Shown: piece by piece, positions 58,844-64,000 of the stretch
Layout of the letters: each line of letters opens with the position of its first letter
Numbering within the stretch: the stretch's first letter is position 1
Assembly (NCBI GenBank): GCA_963710975.1
Contig: CAVQCG010000005.1
Coordinates: 744,001-808,000, forward strand
Direction of reading: 5' to 3'
Source of the DNA: JBBQXH01 sp963710975
GTDB lineage: Bacteria; Actinomycetota; Thermoleophilia; Gaiellales; Gaiellaceae
Length of the DNA stretch: 64,000 bases
Made by a program: the position numbers and the translations under genes
Notes under the pieces: model-generated
The model's input: only the letters and a program-made list of their open reading frames with translations
Told to the model about the DNA's origin: nothing
Database searches by the model: none

Positions 58844-59763
58844 ATGCGCGAGTTCCGCCCTCGGGCGAGCAGATCGAGATCTCGTTCGGCGATCAGCGAG
58901 GCCGCCGTGGTCGAGGTTGGAGGCGGTCTGCGCTCCTACACGGTCGGCGGTCGAGACGTGCTCGACGGCTACGGGCTGAGAACGAGCAGGCCCCTCCGGG
59001 CGTGGCCAGGTGCTTATCCCCTGGCCGAATCGGCTACAGGATGGAAGCTACGAGTTCGACGGGCGCCGGCACCAGCTGCCCTCGACCGAGCCAGAGCTCT
59101 CGAACGCGATCCACGGCCTCGTGCGCTGGACCGGCTGGACGCATCGGCGATCGTGAGACGCGACGGCGTCTGATCGAGCACGTGATCCACCCTCAGCCCG
59201 GCTATCCGTTTACGCTCGCCCTCGCCATCGAGTACGCCTCTCGGACACGGCCTCTCGGTGCAGACGACCGCGCGGAATCGGGCGCGGCCGCGTGCCTACG
59301 GGTGCGGACAGCACCCGTACCTGACAGCTCGGGACCGAAACCATCGACACGCTTGAGCTGCAGGCGCCGGGGCGGCGCGTGTTGACCTCGGACGAGCGAG
59401 GGACCTCCCCACGGGCTCCAAGAGGGGTCGACGGAACCGAGTACGACTTCCGGGTGAGCCAGGACAATCGGCGCGACGAGACTCGACAACGCGTTCACGG
59501 ATCTGGAGCGAGACGAGGACGGCCGCGCCCGCGTGCGAATCCGCGATCCCGAAGGCGGCGCCGCTGCTCACGCTGTGGATGGACGAGTCGCTACTCGACC
59601 TTATGCTGTTCACGGGCGACACGCGCCCGGACGTCGAATCGCCGCAGCCTCGCAGTCGAGCCGATGACTGCCCCCCGAACGCATTCCGGACCGGCGACTC
59701 GGTGATCCGTCTCGAGCCCGGTAGAGTCGACGACCAGCGCCTGGGGGATCGAGCCGTCGATGA
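58844..59763 (+). pseudogene. Aldose 1-epimerase family gene, multiple frameshifts
   Basis: Pieces in different frames join as PSGEQIEISFGDQR, AAVVEVGGGLRSYTVGGRDV, GRGQVLIPWPNR, SNAIHGLVRWTGW, EHVIHPQPGYPFTLALAIEY, GCGQHPYLT-type, NAFTDLERDEDG and PPNAFRTGDSVIRLEP, the order of a galactose mutarotase-like protein of about 300 residues. At least four single-base lesions are present. It interconverts alpha and beta anomers of glucose or related sugars. It starts 9 nt after the GMC gene and its stop overlaps the NDH-2 start (ATGA). Confidence 0.75.
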
Positions 59764-61028
59764 CGTCCGGAGCCGCCAGGCGCGCGTTCCTCATCCTCGG
59801 CGGCGGGTTCGCCGGGGTCGGCGCCGCGCAGAAGCTGAAGGAGACGGACGCGGAGGTCGTGCTCGTCGACCGGCACGACTACCACACGTTCCAGCCGCTG
59901 CTCTACCAGCTCGCGACCGGTCTGCTCGAGACGACCGGGGTCGGACATTCGCTGCGCGACCTGCTCGAACGGCACGGCAACGCCGACGATCCACAAGGCG
60001 ACCGTCACTGCCGTCGACCTCGACGCGCGGCAGGTCAGCTTCGCCGAGCTCGCGCCGATCGAGCTACGACTACCTCGTATTGGCCTGGGCGCCGAGGTCA
60101 ACTTCTTCGGCACGGAAGGCGCGGCCGAGCACGCCTTTCCGATGTACACCCTCCCCCACGCCGTCCGGCTCAAGGATCACGTCCTCGAGCGCTGGGAGGC
60201 GGCCGACCGCGACCCGAGCCTTGTCGCCGACGGCGCCCTCAACATCGTGGTCGTCGGCGGCGGCCCGACGGGAATCGAGACGGCCGGCGCGTTCGCCGAA
60301 CTCTACCGCGGGGACTTCGTCCGCGACTACAGGGGCATAAGCCAGGACGACGCGCGCATCACCCTGGTCGAGGCGGGACCCGAGCTCTTCCCGATGTTCA
60401 AGCCAAAGCTTCGCGACTACGCAGTGAAGGCGCTCGTCGAGCGCACCGTCGACGTGAAGACCGGCGACTGCCGTCGCATCCGTGGACGCCGACCCGTGTG
60501 ACGCTGAAGTCCGGGGAGGAGCTCAAGGCACACACGCTGGTCTGGGGCGCCGGGTTGCAGGGGAACGGGCTCGTCCGCTCGCTCGGGCTCGAGCTGCAGC
60601 GGGGGAACCGAATCGGCGTCGGGTCGGAGCTCACGCTGCCGGACAAACCGGAGGTGTACGTGATCGGTGACGTCGCCGCGATCACGGATTCGAAGACCCA
60701 GAAGGTTCTTCCCCAGCTCGGTTCGGTCGCGCTCCAGTCGGGCGAGCACGCCGGTGAGACGATCGCACGTCACATCGCCAGCAAGAAGGCCAAGCCGTTT
60801 GCCTACCGCGACAAGGGGACGATGGCGACGATCGGGCGCGGCGCGCGGCGGTCGTGCAGATGCTCGGCGGACGCACGATGACTGGCAAGACAGGCGCAGC
60901 TGGCGTGGGGCGTCGTTCATCTGGCGCTGCTGCCGACGAACGAGGATCGCGCGAAGGCCATCATCGACTGGGCCGGAAGCGTGCTCACTCACCAACGCGC
61001 CGGCCGGATCACCGTGGAAGAGGAGTAA
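59760..61028 (+). CDS. Type II NADH dehydrogenase-like FAD/NAD(P) oxidoreductase (frameshifted)
   Basis: The reading pieces are RRAFLILGGGFAGVGAAQKL (FAD site), VVLVDRHDYHTFQPLLYQLA, KATVTAVDLDARQVSFAELA, YDYLVLA, NIVVVGGGPTGIETAGAFAE (NADH site), HTLVWGAGLQGNGLVRSLGL, PEVYVIGDVAAITDSKTQKV and AQLAWGVVHLALLPTNEDRA, as in NDH-2 proteins of about 420 residues. At least six lesions (near 59985, 60065, 60085, 60475, 60840, 60895). It would feed electrons from NADH to the quinone pool without pumping protons. The cydA gene follows after about 120 nt. Confidence 0.82.
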
Positions 61029-61149
61029 GGACGATTGAGCCGAGGCCGCTCCAATTCGTGCGCGGGACCGCATGACGCTCAGCGTGGTGGGGACTGAGAC
61101 CCTGGTCGCTCGGCGTGTCAGCCTCGATGCCGGCGAGGACTGCCGAGTA

Positions 61150-62552
61150 ATGTTCTCGCCACGACGCTCTCGCTCTCGCGCTGGCAGTTCGCGACGACGA
61201 CCCTCTACCACTTCATCTTCGTGCCGCTGACCCTCGGCCTGGCACCGCTGCTCGCGATCATGCAGACGCTCTGGTACCGCAGCCGGGACGACAAGTGGAT
61301 GCGTCTGACGCGCTTCTTCGGCGTCCTGTTCCTGATCAACTTCGCGATCGGTGCGGCCACCGGCCTCGTGCAGGAGTTCCAGTTCGGGATGAACTGGTCG
61401 GTGTTCTCGGGCTTCGTCGGCGACGTGTTCGGTTCGCCGCTCGCCATCGAGGGGCTCGGCGCGTTCATGCTCGAGTCGACGTTCATTGGCCTCTGGGTGT
61501 TCGGGCGAAACCGGCTGAGCCCGAAGGTTCACCTGGCGACGATCTACATGGTCTGGCTCGGAACCTGGCTATCCGCGTACTTCATCATCGCCGCCAACTC
61601 CTGGATGCAGCACCCGGTCGGCTATCAGATCAACCAGCAGACGGGCCGCGCCCAGGCGAACGACATCTGGGAGATCCTCTTCCAGAAGTTCGCCATCTGG
61701 GCGTACGTCCACGTCATCCTCGCCGGGCTGATGACCGGCGGCTTCGTCGTTCTCGGGGTCGCGTGCTGGCATCTCCTGCGTGGCCGTAACGTCGACCTCT
61801 TCAAGGGCGCCGCGAAGCTCGCGATCATCGTCGTCCTTCCTATCAGTGGGTTCCAGCTCCTGTGGGGAAGCGAGTTCGGCGTGGTGGTCACTGACGCGCA
61901 GCCGATGAAGATCGCCTCGACGGAGGCCCTGTGGAACACGGAGCAGCCGGCCGCGTTCTCGCTCTTCCAGATCGGTGGCTTCACAGAAGACGACCAGACG
62001 CCTTCCTTCGACATCGAGATCCCCGGCCTGCTCTCGTTTCTCGCGACAAACTCTTTCGACGGCAAGGTCGTGGGCATGAATCAGCTCCAGGCCCAGTACG
62101 AGCAGCAGTACGGGCCCGGCAGCTACATCCCGGATGTGGAGCTCGTCTACTGGAGCATGCGGGTCATGGCCTACCTCGGGACGCTCTCGGTCGCGCTGGC
62201 GCTGTGGGGCGGTTGGCTGCTCTGGCGCAAGAAGCTCGAGAACGCGAGATGGTTCCAACGCGCTGCAATCGCAGGGATCGCCTTCCCCTTCTTCTCGAAC
62301 TTCGCGGGCTGGATCCTGACAGAGGCTGGCCGCCAGCCCTGGATCACTTTCGGGTTGCTGAGAACCGAGAACGCCGTGTCGCCGACCTCGAGTACCTGGA
62401 GCGTCGGGCTGAGTCTCGGCGTGTTCATGGCGCTCTATGCAGTTCTCGGGGTCGCGGATTTCTGGCTGATGCGTCGCTACGCGCGGCTCGACCCGCCGGA
62501 GATCGACGCCGACGATGCGGAGGGCGCGCCGATGGCGGCGCCGAGCTACTAG
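61150..62552 (+). CDS. cydA: Cytochrome bd ubiquinol oxidase subunit I
   Basis: The product has LSLSRWQFATTTLYHFIFVP at the start (haem b ligand His), GLVQEFQFGMNWSVFSGFVG, ANSWMQHPVGYQINQQTGRA, the GRQPW quinol-site motif and MRVMAYLGTLSVALALWGGW, i.e. about nine membrane helices and a short Q loop, typical of CydA (about 465 residues). No ATG or GTG lies in frame at the N-terminus; the ATG at 61150 would fit if one base is missing just after it. A later GTG at 61221 would cut off the first helix. The stop overlaps the cydB GTG by 1 nt. Confidence 0.92.
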
Positions 62553-63592
62553 TGACCCTCCAGATCGTCTGGTTCTGCTTGCTGTGCTTCCTCTGGACGG
62601 GCTACTTCGTGCTCGAGGGGTTCGACTTCGGCGTGGGGATGCTCCTGCCCGTACTCGGTCGCACCGAGCAGGACCGCCACGCGATGTTCGAGTCGATCGG
62701 GCCGATCTGGGACGGAAACGAAGTCTGGCTCCTCGTCGCAGGTGGAGCGACGTTCGCCGCGTTTCCGCAGTGGTACGCGACGATGTTCTCCGGCTTCTAC
62801 CTCGCACTGCTCTTGATCCTCGTCCTCCTGATCGCCCGCGTCGTGTCCTTCGAGTGGCGCGGCCGGGCCGAGAGCCCGCGCTGGCGAGGCGTCTGGACAT
62901 GGGCGAACACGATTGCCTCGTTCGGAGCGCCGTTCATCTGGGGGATCGCGCTCTCGAGCCTGCTCGGTGGGGTCCCGCTCTCCTCCGACGGAAACTTCGT
63001 CGGGGACTTCGGCGACCTCTTCACCTGGTACACCGTCTTCGCCGGGATCGCGGTCGTCCTGCTGTTCGCGCTCCACGGTGCCACGTTCCTCAGCCTTCGC
63101 ATGAGCGGCGACCTGCATCGCCGTGCCGCTCGGACGGCCGCACGGCTCGCACCCGTGGCCGCTCTCGCCGGCGCCGGCTTCCTCGTCTGGACTCTCGTGG
63201 TGGCGAACGAGCGGAACGACCGCAGCATCTTCCCGGGCATCGTCGTCGTCGTGGCTGCCGCCGTCACAGTCCTCGCAGCGGTGCTTCTCACGCGAGCGCA
63301 GCGCCACGGGCTCGCCTTCGCTGCAACCGCGGCAACGATCGTCCTCGCCGTGATCACGCTGTTCGTCTCCCTGTACCCGCGCGTCATGGTCTCGGCCCCG
63401 AACTTCGAGAACAGCCTGACCATCGAGAACGCCGCGTCGGGCCAGTACACGCTGAAGGTCATGACCGTCGCGGCCGGCATCCTCCTGCCGATCGTCCTCC
63501 TCTACCAGGGGTGGACGTACCACGTGTTTCGCAGGAGGATCGGAGGCGGAGCCACCGCAGGCCCCGGCAGCCCAGCCGGTAGCGATCCGTAG
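62552..63592 (+). CDS. cydB: Cytochrome bd ubiquinol oxidase subunit II
   Basis: The 346-residue protein starts at a GTG (62552) within the cydA stop codon. It has the CydB motifs FLWTGYFVLEGFDFGVGMLL, GPIWDGNEVWLLVAGGATFA and AAFPQWYATMFSGFYLALLL, and about eight membrane helices. With CydA it reduces oxygen to water at the plasma membrane. The gene is uninterrupted. A structured element fills the 142 nt before cydD. Confidence 0.94.
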   Translation: MTLQIVWFCLLCFLWTGYFVLEGFDFGVGMLLPVLGRTEQDRHAMFESIGPIWDGNEVWLLVAGGATFAAFPQWYATMFSGFYLALLLILVLLIARVVSFEWRGRAESPRWRGVWTWANTIASFGAPFIWGIALSSLLGGVPLSSDGNFVGDFGDLFTWYTVFAGIAVVLLFALHGATFLSLRMSGDLHRRAARTAARLAPVAALAGAGFLVWTLVVANERNDRSIFPGIVVVVAAAVTVLAAVLLTRAQRHGLAFAATAATIVLAVITLFVSLYPRVMVSAPNFENSLTIENAASGQYTLKVMTVAAGILLPIVLLYQGWTYHVFRRRIGGGATAGPGSPAGSDP

Positions 63593-63602
63593 ACTCGGCG
63601 GA

Positions 63603-63731
63603 GTGCTCCCGGCCGGAAGTACCGTCCTGATCCTGGCGGCGAAACGCAAGCCGGGGAAGGACGCAGGGAGGACGCCGCCCGGCGCCGCTTTGCAGCCGAC
63701 AGGGCACGAGGGTACTCCCGGCCGGGGGCAC
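63603..63731 (+). ncRNA. Candidate structured RNA element in the cydB-cydD gap
   Basis: Bases 63603-63616 pair with 63718-63731 in a 14-bp helix with one G-U pair, inside which GTACC (63619-63623) pairs with GGTAC (63711-63715) and GGCGGCG (63635-63641) with CGCCGCC (63673-63679). The G-rich right arm of the outer stem lies 4-14 nt before the cydD GTG and would hide its ribosome-binding site. The 44-codon open frame from the GTG at 63603 through the element looks like a by-product. Known riboswitch consensus motifs were not recognised. Identity and function unknown. Confidence 0.55.
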
Positions 63732-63734
63732 TGA

Positions 63735-64000
63735 GTGCGGCCTTTCGACCCGCGCCTCCTCCACCGCGCTCGCGCGGTCCGGCACGTCCTCGCCCTCGAC
63801 TGCGCCATTGGGCTCCTGGCCGCGCTGCTCGTGCTGGCCCAGGCGGTTCTGCTCGCACGAGTTGCGGCGCGTGGATTCTCCGGCGCGTCGCTCGGCGACC
63901 TCGTGCTTCCGCTGGGGCTCCTCGTCACCGTGGTCGTCGCCCGATCCGCCTCGGCGTGGGGGTTCGAGGTGGCTGGACGCCGAGCCGCGACGAGCGTCCT
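63735..64000 (+). CDS. cydD: ABC transporter CydD, N-terminal part (continues beyond window)
   Basis: The GTG at 63735 opens a frame to the window end starting VRPFDPRLLHRARAVRHVLA. Hydrophobic segments (LDCAIGLLAALLVLAQAVLL, LVLPLGLLVTVVVARSASAW) and the ending FEVAGRRAATSVL match the first membrane helices of CydD. CydDC is required for assembly of cytochrome bd and exports thiols. It follows cydAB, the standard order. Confidence 0.8.
   Translation, partial: MRPFDPRLLHRARAVRHVLALDCAIGLLAALLVLAQAVLLARVAARGFSGASLGDLVLPLGLLVTVVVARSASAWGFEVAGRRAATSV

Noticed and set aside
63603..63731. Naming the cydB-cydD element as a known riboswitch (cobalamin, c-di-GMP, c-di-AMP) or SRP RNA
   Set aside because: Some short words look similar, but no consensus core (such as the cobalamin box, the GEMM GGGACGCAAAGC core or the SRP GGAAGG/GCAGCC loop) is complete.

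Overview
The window is a G+C-rich chromosomal segment from an actinobacterium. The gene order rpmG-secE-nusG-rplKAJL-rpoBC and rpsL-rpsG-fusA-tuf-rpsJ and onward, the frequent GTG/TTG starts, the SnoaL-tailed ECF sigma factor and the GAP-family membrane protein all fit Actinomycetota. Long low-complexity tails on ribosomal proteins and the long RpoC suggest Thermoleophilia (Gaiellales or Solirubrobacterales), but that is an inference without a database search.

Layout. 1-10,808 (minus strand): the str and S10 operons run together from rpsL to a truncated rplX, with a TTGACA promoter in front of rpsL. 10,954-14,736: an accessory block (GGDEF protein, IS5-type transposase, cupin, broken P-loop gene, secreted protein) sits between rpsL and rpoC. 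14,829-26,903 (minus): rpoC, rpoB, rplL, rplJ, rplA, rplK, nusG, secE, rpmG, then tRNA-Met. 27-34 kb: cNMP-binding protein, DAO-family oxidase, MurT ligase, HD-GYP protein, tRNA-Tyr, pterin dehydratase, CDP-alcohol transferase, two SDRs, tRNA-Thr. 34-51 kb: a mixed accessory region with a deleted cystathionine-synthase remnant, MOSC protein, aldo/keto reductase, a dioxygenase-like lipoprotein, an MFS exporter, two ECF sigma factors, an alkylation-repair-like operon and a two-component system. 51.5-64 kb (plus): one tightly packed operon with SCP2 protein, glycogen debranching enzyme, G6P dehydrogenase, GH15 hydrolase, GMC oxidoreductase, aldose 1-epimerase, type-II NADH dehydrogenase, cytochrome bd oxidase subunits and the start of cydD.

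How the parts fit. The last operon reads as a pathway: debranching enzyme and GH15 enzyme free glucose from storage glucan or trehalose, the epimerase equilibrates anomers, the GMC flavoenzyme and Zwf oxidise sugar or sugar phosphate, and NDH-2 plus cytochrome bd carry electrons to oxygen. In the accessory region an AlkZ-like DNA glycosylase, an ECF sigma factor and an Ogt methyltransferase form a compact three-gene unit.

Two non-coding features stand out. About eight copies of a roughly 80-bp unit made of three short hairpins lie in three intergenic sites, one of them inside the rplL-rpoB gap, and hairpin arms change together between copies. A 129-nt element closed by a 14-bp stem fills the cydB-cydD gap.

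Data quality: more than 30 single-base frameshifts are visible, including one in essential rpoB, and they are densest at 57-61 kb. Both sides of each lesion stay well conserved, so I treat most as sequence errors. Exceptions likely to be real decay are the cystathionine-synthase remnant and possibly the P-loop gene.
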